12,100 bases of DNA from Hyphomicrobiales bacterium. Its GTDB lineage: Bacteria > Pseudomonadota > Alphaproteobacteria > Rhizobiales > Beijerinckiaceae. The DNA lies in assembly GCA_900299065.1 (NCBI GenBank), contig OMIJ01000133.1, positions 1 through 12,100 on the forward strand. Reading direction: 5' to 3'. Below are positions 1 through 7,754 of this stretch, piece after piece (position 1 is the stretch's first letter; each line of letters starts with the position of its first letter). A program made the translations under genes and the position numbers. Below the pieces are notes generated by a model. That model worked only from the letters and a program-made list of their open reading frames with translations, did not search any database and had not been told where the DNA came from.

Positions 1-1654
1 AACGCGCCGATTGGCGGCGTTGTTCAAGCTGGGTGTTTTTATCGTCTTCACCACTGGCCGAAATTGTACCTGTTTCAGCTCTGGTGCGCTCAAGCACAAA
101 TTTGGTGTAATCATCCATATCACCATCAAAGCTTTTAACCTGACCATCGGCTACCAGCCACAAACGATCGGCGCAGGCCTCTAGCAAATAACGATCATGC
201 GAGACGAGAATGATGGCGCCTTCATATTCATTAATGGCTTCAATCAGAGCTGCACGACTATCAATGTCCAGATGATTGGTGGGCTCGTCCATGATCAAAA
301 GATGCGGGCCATCAAAGGTGGCTAGTCCCATGAGGAGACGGGCTTTCTCGCCGCCCGATAATTCCGAGACTTTTGTATCGGCCTTGACATTGGGGAAGCC
401 GAGTTCAGCGCATCGCGCCCGAATTTTAGCCTCTGTCGCATCGCGTAACAAAGGGGCGACATGCGAATAGGGCGTGCCCAAGGGGTTGAGATCATCAACC
501 TGATGCTGCGCGAAGAAGCCGACATCAAGTTTCTGAGAGCGGCGCAAAGCCCCTGACATGGGTTTGAGGCGGGCAGCTAATAATTTTGCAAAGGTTGATT
601 TGCCATTGCCATTCTGTCCCAAAAGGCCAATTCGATCATCATTGGAAATAGTCAGGTTGAGACGGCTCAACACAGCGCGGTCTTCATAGCCTACACTCAC
701 ACCTTCCATCGCAATAATCGGCGGAGCAAGTGGCTTTTGCGGCGAGGGAAAGCGAAACGGCAGCACTTGCTGATCAATGAGTGCAGAGACGGGCTCCATG
801 CGCTCAAGCATTTTCAAACGCGATTGCGCCTGGCGTGCCTTGGTGGCCTGAGCACGAAAGCGATCCACAAAGGCTTGTAAGTGTCGTCTTTGATCTTCCT
901 GCTTTTTAAGATGCTTGAGCTGAATGGCCTGAGCCTCCCGCCTTTGCTTTTCAAAGCTGGTATAATTGCCACGCCATAGGCTCAGGCGGCTTTGATCAAG
1001 ATGGAGAATATGATCACAGACGGCATCGAGCAGATCACGATCATGGCTGATGACAATGATCGTTGCCTGACTTTTGCCCAGATAATCGATGAGCCAGAGC
1101 GTGCCTTCAAGATCGAGGTAGTTGGTGGGCTCGTCCAGCAACAGCAAATCAGGCTCAGAAAAGAGCACAGCGGCCAATGCGACACGCATGCGCCAACCAC
1201 CGGAAAATTCTGATAAGGATCTTTGTTGGGCCGCATGATCAAAGCCAAGACCAGAGAGAATGGCCGCAGCCCGCGCCGGGGCTGCGTGGGCGGAAATATC
1301 GGCAAGGCGGGTTTGAATTTCTGCGATCCGATGAGGATCTTGCGCTGACTCAGCCTCTTTCATCAAAGCCGAGCGTTCCAGATCGGCTGAGAGGACAAAA
1401 TCAACCAAAGAGCCGGGCCCCCCAGGTGCTTCCTGTTCGACGCGGCCAATGCGCATATTGCGCGGCACAGTGATAGATCCGCTTTCGGGATCTTGTTCGC
1501 CAACAATCATGCGAAACAAGGTTGTTTTACCTGTGCCATTACGTCCCACGAAGCCCACGCGCCCGCGCTCGGGCAAAGCAATGCTTGCTTTGTCGAATAA
1601 AATACGTGGTCCCAGTCGAAAGGTCAGATCATTAATGTGAAGCACGGGAGACAT
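1..1654 (-). CDS. ABC-F family ATPase, YheS-like (C-terminus beyond window edge)
   Basis: A soluble twin-ATPase of the ABC-F class, which act on the ribosome (translation factors or ribosome-protection proteins) rather than as transporters. Translating the minus strand from ATG at 1654-1652 gives 551 residues open to the edge, beginning MSPVLHINDLTF. The first ATPase domain has Walker A GRNGTGKTT at 37-45, signature SEFSGGW at 148-154 and Walker B LLLLDEP with D174/E175. The charged interdomain linker includes RFRAQATKARQARSRLKMLE. The second domain has Walker A GQNGNGKST at 346-354, signature LSGGEKARL with S433, and Walker B D456/E457. There are no membrane segments. The order and the linker resemble E. 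coli YheS (about 637 residues), so roughly 85% of the gene is here, and the last visible part is the start of a Gln/Arg-rich, probably coiled-coil tail. A GAGGG ribosome-binding site lies 5 nt before the ATG. The assignment to ABC-F is firm. YheS over Uup or EttA is judged from overall resemblance only. Confidence 0.93.
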   Translation of the reverse strand, partial: MSPVLHINDLTFRLGPRILFDKASIALPERGRVGFVGRNGTGKTTLFRMIVGEQDPESGSITVPRNMRIGRVEQEAPGGPGSLVDFVLSADLERSALMKEAESAQDPHRIAEIQTRLADISAHAAPARAAAILSGLGFDHAAQQRSLSEFSGGWRMRVALAAVLFSEPDLLLLDEPTNYLDLEGTLWLIDYLGKSQATIIVISHDRDLLDAVCDHILHLDQSRLSLWRGNYTSFEKQRREAQAIQLKHLKKQEDQRRHLQAFVDRFRAQATKARQAQSRLKMLERMEPVSALIDQQVLPFRFPSPQKPLAPPIIAMEGVSVGYEDRAVLSRLNLTISNDDRIGLLGQNGNGKSTFAKLLAARLKPMSGALRRSQKLDVGFFAQHQVDDLNPLGTPYSHVAPLLRDATEAKIRARCAELGFPNVKADTKVSELSGGEKARLLMGLATFDGPHLLIMDEPTNHLDIDSRAALIEAINEYEGAIILVSHDRYLLEACADRLWLVADGQVKSFDGDMDDYTKFVLERTRAETGTISASGEDDKNTQLEQRRQSAR

Positions 1655-1861
1655 TTGAGCCCTCACGAGCCAATTGGCAAGGGTTCGATCGCGTTTCGAC
1701 CTGACTTTAGCCCTATGGGGCCGCGGCCAGCTTGCAGCTTGTTGAAGGAGGCGATAGCCTCCGTCTGGAACAGGGGGATCACCCCGATGGCGCAAGGCTA
1801 AATAGACTCATGGGAGTCAGGGTAGAATAATCTGCCAATTCAAGATTGGGAGGAGAATGCC
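1655..1861. other. Divergent intergenic region between the ABC-F and Bug genes
   Basis: These 207 bases must hold the promoters of both flanking genes. They contain a perfect 6-bp stem with a GATA loop (GGAGGC at 1747-1752, GCCTCC at 1757-1762) and a shorter inverted repeat around 1805-1818 (GACTC/GAGTC). The Bug gene has a strong ribosome-binding site, GGGAGGAG at 1848-1855. I could not pick convincing -35/-10 pairs and see no small gene. The role of the hairpins is unknown. Confidence 0.4.
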
Positions 1862-2902
1862 ATGAAAGCTTTTCTGTTGGGATTAGGAGCTGCGTGTCTA
1901 GCAACTATGGCTGTGGCCGATCCTGTTGAGGATTTCTACAAGGGCAAACAAATCCAGATTATTGTCGGTTATGATGTGGGCGGGGGCTATGATGTCTATG
2001 CGCGGTTGATCTCGCGCCATTTTAGCAAATTCATGCCCGGCCATCCCGGTGTCATTGTGCAGAATATGCCGGGAGCCGGCAGTCTGCGTGCCGCTAATCA
2101 TATTTATGTTGCGGCACCCAAGGACGGAACTGCGCTGGCTACCTTTGCGCGTAATATGCCGTTGATGGGCGTGCTCGGTGGCAATCCCAATGTGCAATTT
2201 GATGCGCGCAAATATACCTGGCTTGGCTCACCCACCAGTGCGCAGGATGATGCCTATATGCTGTGGGTGCGCAAGGATGCCAAGGCCAAATCCCTTGATG
2301 AGGCTCGTCGTCTAGGTGGTCCTGAAATCATATTGGGCGGCACGTCAGAAGGCTCGACTGATACGGATGTGGCCATGTTGATGCGCAAGACAATTGGGCT
2401 CAATTTTAGAATTGTCTCCGGTTATCCCGGGAGTAATGGCTTGAATGTGGCGATTGAGCGCAATGAGATTGAGGGCCGGTTCATTGGTCAATCTGCTGTT
2501 GCCTCCACGCAACCTGGCTGGATGAAGCCTGACAGCAATATGCGTCCGCTTCTGCAATTTGCCCGCGCCACGCGTTTGGCTCAGTTCCCCGATGTGCCAA
2601 CGGCGCGCGAACTCGCCAAGGATGAGGTTTCGCGTCAATTGATCGAGCTGGCTGAGATTCCCTATATTCTCTCGCGCCCGCTTGTTGGTCCGCCGGGCAT
2701 TCCAGCTGATCGCGCCAAGGCCTTGCAAAAAGCGTTTCTGGATATGACCAAGGATAAGGAATTTTTGGCCGATGCTGAAAAGCTGCGCATAGATATTAGC
2801 CCTGTTGGGGCAGATGAGGCTTTGGATATGCTAGATCGCTTGGCCAAGGCGCCTGAGGATCTCAAAGAAGAAATCCGCAAATTGCAATCCAGCGGCAATT
2901 GA
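1862..2902 (+). CDS. Bug/TctC-family tripartite tricarboxylate transporter substrate-binding protein
   Basis: A periplasmic solute receptor of the Bug (TctC) family, which capture carboxylates and similar small organic molecules, classically for a TctA/TctB membrane pair. The 346-residue product starts with a Sec-type signal peptide (MKAFLLGLGAACLATMAVA), with likely cleavage after A19. The mature protein opens DPVEDFYKGKQIQIIVGYD, followed by GGGYDVYARL and the QNMPGAGS motif, all typical of the family's N-terminal lobe. Near residue 280 there is a VGPPGIPADR stretch, also common in the family. The length is slightly above the usual ~320-330. GGGAGGAG lies 6 nt before the ATG. No tctA or tctB gene is in the window, so it is an orphan receptor here, which is frequent in this hugely expanded family. 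The ligand cannot be read from the sequence. It converges on oxyR, so the two are not in one operon. Confidence 0.9.
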   Translation: MKAFLLGLGAACLATMAVADPVEDFYKGKQIQIIVGYDVGGGYDVYARLISRHFSKFMPGHPGVIVQNMPGAGSLRAANHIYVAAPKDGTALATFARNMPLMGVLGGNPNVQFDARKYTWLGSPTSAQDDAYMLWVRKDAKAKSLDEARRLGGPEIILGGTSEGSTDTDVAMLMRKTIGLNFRIVSGYPGSNGLNVAIERNEIEGRFIGQSAVASTQPGWMKPDSNMRPLLQFARATRLAQFPDVPTARELAKDEVSRQLIELAEIPYILSRPLVGPPGIPADRAKALQKAFLDMTKDKEFLADAEKLRIDISPVGADEALDMLDRLAKAPEDLKEEIRKLQSSGN

Positions 2903-2971
2903 TCACTCAGAATTGAACATTGTGTCAATTGGCTCAGTCAAAGCGAAGGCTCTCATTGATCGCATTGATAT

Positions 2972-3886
2972 TCATTCTGGAACCTTAAGCTTTTTTGTGA
3001 TTGTACTGCGAATAATCTGCGCCAATTTCTCCAGCGCTTTGATGCGTGGTGAGTTGCGGCGAAACGCAAGGCCAATACTGCGATAGGATTGCTTGCCATT
3101 GAGCTTGCGGGCGACAAGACCTTTGGCGAGTCCTCGCACACTTTGCACGACAAGTTCCGGGGCAAGGGTCACGCCATAGCCTGCCGCTGCCAATTGCATC
3201 AAAGTCTCCAGGCTTAACGCACGCACTTCAGCAATCTGACCATCGCCGAGCTCTGGATGGCCGCATAAATCGAGCGCCTGATCGCGCAGACAATGCCCAT
3301 CTGCCAGCAAGAGAAGAGCGCGCGGATCCAGATCCTGCGGTGCGATTGTTTTGCGCCTTGCGAGTTCGTGTGTTTGGGGCAGCACAACCCAGAAGGGCTC
3401 ATCATAGAGATGCAGTGTGGTGATCAGAGATGATTTTTCCTGGGTGGCGATAATGGCTGCATCAAGCCGCCCGGATGTGAGAGCCCCCATCAAATTCTGG
3501 GTAATATCTTCATGCAAAATGAGCGGGGCATTGGGCAGATCCTTGCCAGCTTTGGGCAGAATATGCGGCAACAAATAGGGGGCGATTGTTGGAATAGTGC
3601 CAATCGACAGAGCGCCGCTCAGGGGGTCACGTGCTGCTCTGGCGCTGGCCAGAATATCATCGGCAGCTTGCACGGCTTTTTGTGCCTGTTCGATGATGCG
3701 CTCGCCCGCTGCTGTCAGGCGCACGGAGCGCCCAACGCGTTCAAAAATGGCTATGCCCAATTCTTCTTCGAGTTTGAGAATTTGTCCGCTTAATGTGGGC
3801 TGGCTGATATGACAGGCCTCAGCCGCGCGTCCGAAATGTCCCAGCTCGGCGAGGGCGGTGATATAGCGCAAATCTCGCAAATTCAT
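2972..3886 (-). CDS. oxyR: OxyR, hydrogen-peroxide-sensing LysR-family regulator
   Basis: A cytoplasmic DNA-binding regulator of the peroxide response. The 304-residue protein has an N-terminal winged helix-turn-helix (1-60; MNLRDLRYITALAELGHFGR, then SQPTLSGQI) and the LysR effector domain (about 91-304). It matches E. coli OxyR closely in several places: IPTIAPYLLPHI near 98-109, the YDEPF region near 161-165, and DGHCLRDQALDLC. That last segment puts cysteines at 199 and 208, exactly the numbering of the two E. coli OxyR redox cysteines that form the disulfide on peroxide exposure. SLETLMQLAAAGYGVTL is also conserved. It is therefore very likely a working thiol sensor rather than a generic LysR protein. 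The ribosome-binding site is weak. No katG, katA or ahpC is in the window, so its targets lie elsewhere. Its own promoter region is a long palindrome, pointing to autoregulation. Confidence 0.93.
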   Translation of the reverse strand: MNLRDLRYITALAELGHFGRAAEACHISQPTLSGQILKLEEELGIAIFERVGRSVRLTAAGERIIEQAQKAVQAADDILASARAARDPLSGALSIGTIPTIAPYLLPHILPKAGKDLPNAPLILHEDITQNLMGALTSGRLDAAIIATQEKSSLITTLHLYDEPFWVVLPQTHELARRKTIAPQDLDPRALLLLADGHCLRDQALDLCGHPELGDGQIAEVRALSLETLMQLAAAGYGVTLAPELVVQSVRGLAKGLVARKLNGKQSYRSIGLAFRRNSPRIKALEKLAQIIRSTITKKLKVPE

Positions 3887-3898
3887 GGCCAGCTCTAT

Positions 3899-3945
3899 GA
3901 TTGATTATGCCTATATATATAGATTTTCTATAGGCATAATCAATC
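3899..3945 (-). promoter_or_regulatory. Perfect 17-bp inverted repeat covering the oxyR promoter (putative operator)
   Basis: The arms 3899-3915 (GATTGATTATGCCTATA) and 3929-3945 are exact reverse complements separated by 13 A/T-rich bases. The element ends 13 bases before the oxyR start codon. Read toward oxyR it contains a plausible promoter, -35 TTGATT (3943-3938) and -10 TATATA (3921-3916) with a 16-base spacer, so a bound regulator would cover the promoter. The inner CTATA/TATAG ends recall the ATAG/CTAT elements of the E. coli OxyR consensus, but the spacing does not match it exactly. LysR regulators commonly bind such dyads at their own promoters. A terminator for the upstream gene is less likely because no U-run follows and the stem is A/T-rich. 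Confidence 0.6.
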
Positions 3946-3987
3946 GTGGGCAAGGCAAGAAAATCTCTCATATCCTAAGACAGGAAA

Positions 3988-4527
3988 CTAGCGTTTATCC
4001 CAATATTCCGGCCCCGCAGGTTTGGGCATAGGCAGCGGCCTGATCGGGCTCAATCCTTTCGAATTTGTGGTCTGTGCTTGCGACAGGCGGGTTTTAGACG
4101 GTTCTGAGGCTTGCACTTTTTTGGGCTGAGCAAGTGTCGAGTGGTAATGATTGAAACGGACTTGGTTTTGCAGCTTTTGCTGTTGCGGATTTGGATAGGC
4201 GCTGCCTACGGTTCGAATTGCAGGCTTGGCGGGTGAAATGCTCGCCGTCATATCTGAATCTAAGGGAGCAGTATAAGTCTTGCCTGCAATCACAATGGTT
4301 TGGCCTGTCGGGGGGGATTGATCCAGCAGGATTTCATTCTTGCTTTTGGCCATTTGCAAAGGTTTGTAGCGTTCACCCAGCTTGTAGGTCAATAAGTTTG
4401 TCGCACCAAACAGCACAATAATTGACAAGCCGAGACCCAATAAATCTCCAGAACCCCATTGGCCCTCAGCGCGAGCTGTGGGGGTAGCACTGACCATTTG
4501 ACGCAGTTCATCTAATGAATAAGACAC
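3988..4527 (-). CDS. Unrecognised small single-pass membrane protein
   Basis: I do not recognise this protein. From a GTG at 4527-4525 it has 179 residues and begins MSYSLDELRQMVSATP. The frame remains open to a TTG at 4539 (183 residues). I prefer the GTG because GGA lies 7 nt before it and no good site precedes the TTG. A short polar N-terminus is followed by one strongly hydrophobic segment at about residues 30-48 (LLGLGLSIIVLFGATNLLTY). The remainder is a low-complexity region rich in Pro, Gln, Ser and Lys, ending PAGPEYWDKR. There is no cleavable signal and no catalytic motif, so it is probably an inner-membrane anchor with a disordered tail. It is divergent from ndk and lies about 100 bases upstream of oxyR on the same strand, though the intervening promoter palindrome suggests oxyR is expressed separately. 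Base composition matches its neighbours. Confidence 0.6.
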   Translation of the reverse strand: MSYSLDELRQMVSATPTARAEGQWGSGDLLGLGLSIIVLFGATNLLTYKLGERYKPLQMAKSKNEILLDQSPPTGQTIVIAGKTYTAPLDSDMTASISPAKPAIRTVGSAYPNPQQQKLQNQVRFNHYHSTLAQPKKVQASEPSKTRLSQAQTTNSKGLSPIRPLPMPKPAGPEYWDKR

Positions 4528-4691
4528 GGCACATTCCAATCATACTTTGGCAAGCATAATGGCAGGCAGAGTTTAAAAAAGCGTATGGGACCGGGCTCCG
4601 GCTGAAAGGGGGCCGTCGGGAGCTTGTGCCAGCTGCCTTGCGCGGGTATAAGCGCCGCAGTCCTCCCTCTATCAGACAGGTATTGAAGACC

Positions 4692-5114
4692 ATGGCGCTT
4701 GAACGCACATTTTCTATTCTTAAGCCCGATGCCCCCCGCCGCAATCTCACTGGCGCCATCAATGCCAAGATTGAAGAAGCCGGCCTACGTATTGTCGCTC
4801 AAAAGCGTGTCCATATGACCAAGGCTCAGGCCCAGACCTTTTACTGGGTCCATAAGGATCGTCCCTTCTTTGGCGAACTGGTCGAGCAGATGACTGCGGC
4901 TCCCGTGGTTGTGCAGGTTCTTGAGGGCGAGAATGCCATTAAGCGTTATCGCGATGTCATGGGCGCAACCAATCCTGCCAATGCGGAAGCCGGCACCATT
5001 CGCAAGACCTTTGCATTGAGCATTGGCGAGAATTCCGTACATGGTTCGGATGCGCCCGAAACTGCGGCAGTTGAAATTGCCCAATGGTTCAGCGGCAATG
5101 AGATTGTCGGCTAG
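4692..5114 (+). CDS. ndk: Nucleoside diphosphate kinase
   Basis: Transfers the gamma-phosphate from ATP to other nucleoside diphosphates through a phosphohistidine, maintaining NTP and dNTP pools in the cytoplasm. The ATG at 4692 gives 140 residues, the standard bacterial length. The frame is open further upstream, but the protein family begins at MALERTFSILKPDA. K11 (ATP site) is followed by the family's VHK.RPFF segment at 53-60 and R104. The catalytic motif NSVHGSDAPETA places the phosphorylated histidine at 117, as in characterised Ndk proteins. The C-terminus (EIAQWFSGNEIVG) is also typical. The ribosome-binding site is poor. The gene is divergent from the small membrane-protein gene and is closed by its own intrinsic terminator, so it is probably monocistronic. 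Confidence 0.97.
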   Translation: MALERTFSILKPDAPRRNLTGAINAKIEEAGLRIVAQKRVHMTKAQAQTFYWVHKDRPFFGELVEQMTAAPVVVQVLEGENAIKRYRDVMGATNPANAEAGTIRKTFALSIGENSVHGSDAPETAAVEIAQWFSGNEIVG

Positions 5115-5155
5115 GCATTCCAAGTTTGCTTTTGATCCGCGCAGTGAAGATTATG

Positions 5156-5183
5156 AAGGCAGCCTCGGGCTGCCTTTTTCTTT
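5156..5183 (+). terminator. Intrinsic terminator of ndk
   Basis: A perfect GGCAGCC/GGCTGCC stem (5158-5164 with 5168-5174) around a TCG loop is followed directly by TTTTTCTTT. It lies about 40 bases after the ndk stop codon, with two further A-T pairs possible at the base. Confidence 0.9.
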
Positions 5184-5259
5184 GGGGTCATGAACGGATT
5201 AGCGCATGGATGACAAAAGATAAGCTTCATTGTAGGGCTTAAAGTTAGAGGGGGCGCGC

Positions 5260-6885
5260 ATGGCTTTGGCTAATAGCTATGATTACATCATTGTTGGGGC
5301 AGGTTCAGCAGGCTGTGTGCTGGCTAATCGGCTCAGCGAAGATGAGGGGGCGAGCGTCCTTTTGCTCGAAGCGGGCGGGCGCGATTGGAATCCGCTGATC
5401 CATATTCCGCTGGGTATGGGCAAGATGCATGAATATCACATGCATGATTGGGGCATGGAAACAGAGCCCGAAGCTGCATTGAACAATCGGCGTATTGAAG
5501 CCTCGCGTGGCAAGGTGCTGGGCGGCTCCTCCTCTGTAAATGTCATGGCTTATACGCGCGGCCACAGAGGCGATTATGATCGCTGGTCCCGCTCCGGAGC
5601 CAAGGGCTGGTCTTATTCAGAAGTGCTGCCTTATTTCAAACGCTGCGAAAGCTGGATCGAGGGCGAGAGCGCCTGGCGCGGTGGGCAAGGGCCTCTTGGT
5701 ACGGAATGGGCAAAGACGGATGATCCGATTTTTCCAGCCTGGGTAGATGCGGCGCGTCAGGCGGGCCTGCCTTTCACGCCTGATTATAATGGGGCGAATG
5801 GTGAGGGTTTTGGCAGAAGCCAATATACAATTCGCAATGGTCGGCGCTCTTCCTCGGCCACAGCCTTTCTCAAGCCAGCGCGCAAGCGTCCCAATCTCAA
5901 GGTTGAAGTGAAGGCGCATGCCTTGCGCATTTTAATGCAAGGTACCAAAGCCATCGGCATTGAATATGAGCATCATGGATTATTGGTGCAGGCGCATGCT
6001 GAACGCGAAGTGATTTTATCGGCAGGTACATTCAATAAGCCGCATTTGCTAATGCTCTCGGGCATTGGTCCGGCTGATCATTTGCGCGACATGGATATTC
6101 CTGTCATCGCAGATCTGCCGGTTGGTTATAATCTGCAAGATCATCTTGCCGTGCTGATCATGTTCACGCGCAAGGATCAGGGCTCCTTTCATGCTGCTAT
6201 GCGCTTTGATCGCATGGCACTTTCTATGTTGCAGGCCTATGTGTTTGGCACTGGTGCAGGCACGATTGTGCCTGGCGGACTACATGCTTTCATCAAGACA
6301 TCGGATGATCAGCCAGTTCCAGATATTGAGTTTATGTTTCGTGGTGCGCCAACAGATGCGCGCCTTTGGTTTCCCGGACTGGCCGCGCCTTATCTGGATG
6401 GTTATGGCATTCGTCCCTGTCTGTTGCATCCCGAAAGCCGGGGTCGTTTATTATTGCGTTCAAAAGATGCGAGAGATCCGATCCGCATTTTGTATAATTT
6501 CTTCTCCGAGCCCAATGATCTGCCAAAATTGATGCAGGGATTTAAACTAGCGCGTGAAGTCGCATATCAGAGCGCGCTTGATCCCTATCGCGGAGTTGAA
6601 AAAACTCCTGGCGATAAGGTCAAGAGCGATGCCGAGATTGAAGCCTATATCAGGCGCAGCGCAGTGACTGCCCATCATCCCGCAGGTTCCTGCTCGATGG
6701 CGGGTCCACATGCCGTGCTTGATCCGGATATGAAGGTGAAGGGCATAGAAAATCTGCGCGTTGTCGATGCCTCTGCTATGCCTGATATGGTGGGGGCTCA
6801 TATCAATGCCTGTGTTCTGATGATGGCGGAAAAGGGCAGTGATCTCATTCGGGGCCATGCGCCGCTCACGCCAAGCAATGCTTGA
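5260..6885 (+). CDS. GMC-family FAD-dependent alcohol/choline dehydrogenase-like oxidoreductase
   Basis: A flavoprotein of the glucose-methanol-choline family that oxidises an alcohol to the aldehyde or ketone; the substrate is not determinable here. The 541 residues contain the FAD dinucleotide motif GAGSAG at 13-18 with the ribose-binding E37 (LLLEAGG). GMC signature 1 is at about 84-100 (GKVLGGSSSVNVMAYTR) and signature 2 at 254-270 (SAGTFNKPHLLMLSGIG). The catalytic C-terminal region has AHHPAGSCSM with H473 and then VGAHINA with H514. In BetA-like enzymes the position of H514 is usually Asn, while His occurs there in glucose oxidase and aryl-alcohol oxidase. There is no signal peptide, so it is cytoplasmic or membrane-associated. 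GAGGGGG lies 5 nt before the ATG. Automated annotation would probably say choline dehydrogenase, but betB and betI are absent and the BetA-specific function is unsupported. Confidence 0.92.
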   Translation: MALANSYDYIIVGAGSAGCVLANRLSEDEGASVLLLEAGGRDWNPLIHIPLGMGKMHEYHMHDWGMETEPEAALNNRRIEASRGKVLGGSSSVNVMAYTRGHRGDYDRWSRSGAKGWSYSEVLPYFKRCESWIEGESAWRGGQGPLGTEWAKTDDPIFPAWVDAARQAGLPFTPDYNGANGEGFGRSQYTIRNGRRSSSATAFLKPARKRPNLKVEVKAHALRILMQGTKAIGIEYEHHGLLVQAHAEREVILSAGTFNKPHLLMLSGIGPADHLRDMDIPVIADLPVGYNLQDHLAVLIMFTRKDQGSFHAAMRFDRMALSMLQAYVFGTGAGTIVPGGLHAFIKTSDDQPVPDIEFMFRGAPTDARLWFPGLAAPYLDGYGIRPCLLHPESRGRLLLRSKDARDPIRILYNFFSEPNDLPKLMQGFKLAREVAYQSALDPYRGVEKTPGDKVKSDAEIEAYIRRSAVTAHHPAGSCSMAGPHAVLDPDMKVKGIENLRVVDASAMPDMVGAHINACVLMMAEKGSDLIRGHAPLTPSNA

Positions 6886-6979
6886 GGGCGATCACATTCT
6901 GGGGCTCAGAGCGGCTGGCTTTGCCTAGCAAGTCATGACATGATCAAAAAAAGATAATTTCACGCTAAGGGAGTTACTG

Positions 6980-7714
6980 ATGAATATGCGTTTGATAGTT
7001 TCAAGTCTCGTTGGAGCCTTTGTTCTCACATTGGGCCTCATGCAATCGAGCCCTGCGGCTCTGGCGCAGGATTATAAGGCGGTGCTGGCAGCGCCTGATC
7101 GCAGCGATGCGGACCGCGAGAATGACAAGAAGCGCAATGCGCTTGAATTGCTTTCATTCACAGGTCCCAAGACGGGCTGGAAGGTCGTGGATATGGGCGC
7201 AGGCGGCGGCTATTCGACCGAATTAATGGCCAGAGCTGTGGGGCCGACAGGCAAGGTCTGGGGGCAGTCCGACAAGGCCTCTGATCGGTTCATATCACGC
7301 ACCAAGGCGCCCAATCTGGCACATATGCAGCCATTGGTTCAGCCTTATGACAAGGCGCTTGCGCCTGAATATGGCAATCTTGATCTTATCTCCTTCTTCT
7401 TCGCCTATCACGATACAACCTTCATGAAAGTTGATCGTGCGGCGATGAACAAGGCTATGTTTGATGCGCTCAAGCCCGGTGGTTTATTGGTGATTGCCGA
7501 TCATTCGGCGCGCCCGGGTGAGGGCACAAGCGTTGGCAATACAACTCATCGCATTGAAGAAAGCGCTCTGATTGCCGAAGTGGTTGCCGCGGGGTTCAAA
7601 CATGTGGGAACCGGCGATTTCCTTCGCAATCCCGATGATCCGCGCACTGTCTCGGTGCATAAATCGGGCATTCGTAACGATGAATTCGTGTTGCGCTTTC
7701 AAAAGCCGATGTGA
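6980..7714 (+). CDS. Exported class I SAM-dependent methyltransferase-like protein (COG4798 type)
   Basis: The 244-residue product begins with a clear Sec signal peptide (MNMRLIVSSLVGAFVLTLGL, ending AALA^QD, cleavage near 29-30). A Rossmann methyltransferase fold follows. Motif I, VVDMGAGGG at 69-77, is the SAM-binding loop. The segment LDLISFFFAYHD comes next, and ALKPGGLLVIADH is the motif III-type strand. The pattern resembles the family known as predicted methyltransferase COG4798; that assignment is from memory of its features. A fold that normally uses cytoplasmic SAM but carries an export signal is unusual, and neither the substrate nor the cofactor supply outside the cytoplasm can be inferred. 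GGGAG lies 6 nt before the first of two in-frame ATGs. It is 94 bases downstream of the GMC gene on the same strand, so co-transcription is possible but unproven. Confidence 0.85.
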   Translation: MNMRLIVSSLVGAFVLTLGLMQSSPAALAQDYKAVLAAPDRSDADRENDKKRNALELLSFTGPKTGWKVVDMGAGGGYSTELMARAVGPTGKVWGQSDKASDRFISRTKAPNLAHMQPLVQPYDKALAPEYGNLDLISFFFAYHDTTFMKVDRAAMNKAMFDALKPGGLLVIADHSARPGEGTSVGNTTHRIEESALIAEVVAAGFKHVGTGDFLRNPDDPRTVSVHKSGIRNDEFVLRFQKPM

Positions 7715-7754
7715 GGGCTGAACAAAAGATCGGCCAAAAGACTTTTTAGATCGC

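Noticed and set aside
2896..2931. CAATTGA/TCAATTG repeats after the Bug gene as a terminator
   Set aside because: Only seven weak A/T-rich pairs with a long loop and no T-run; CAATTG is itself palindromic, so chance is likely.
3899..3945. The oxyR-upstream palindrome as a terminator of the upstream membrane-protein gene
   Set aside because: The stem is A/T-rich, no U-run follows on the minus strand, and it coincides with promoter-like hexamers immediately before oxyR.
4626..4691. N-terminal extension of Ndk
   Set aside because: The 22 extra residues have no counterpart in Ndk proteins, and ATG 4692 gives the standard length and the conserved N-terminus.
5260..7714. A choline-to-betaine operon
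   Set aside because: Only a generic GMC oxidoreductase is present; betB, betI and choline transporters are missing and the neighbour is a methyltransferase-like protein.
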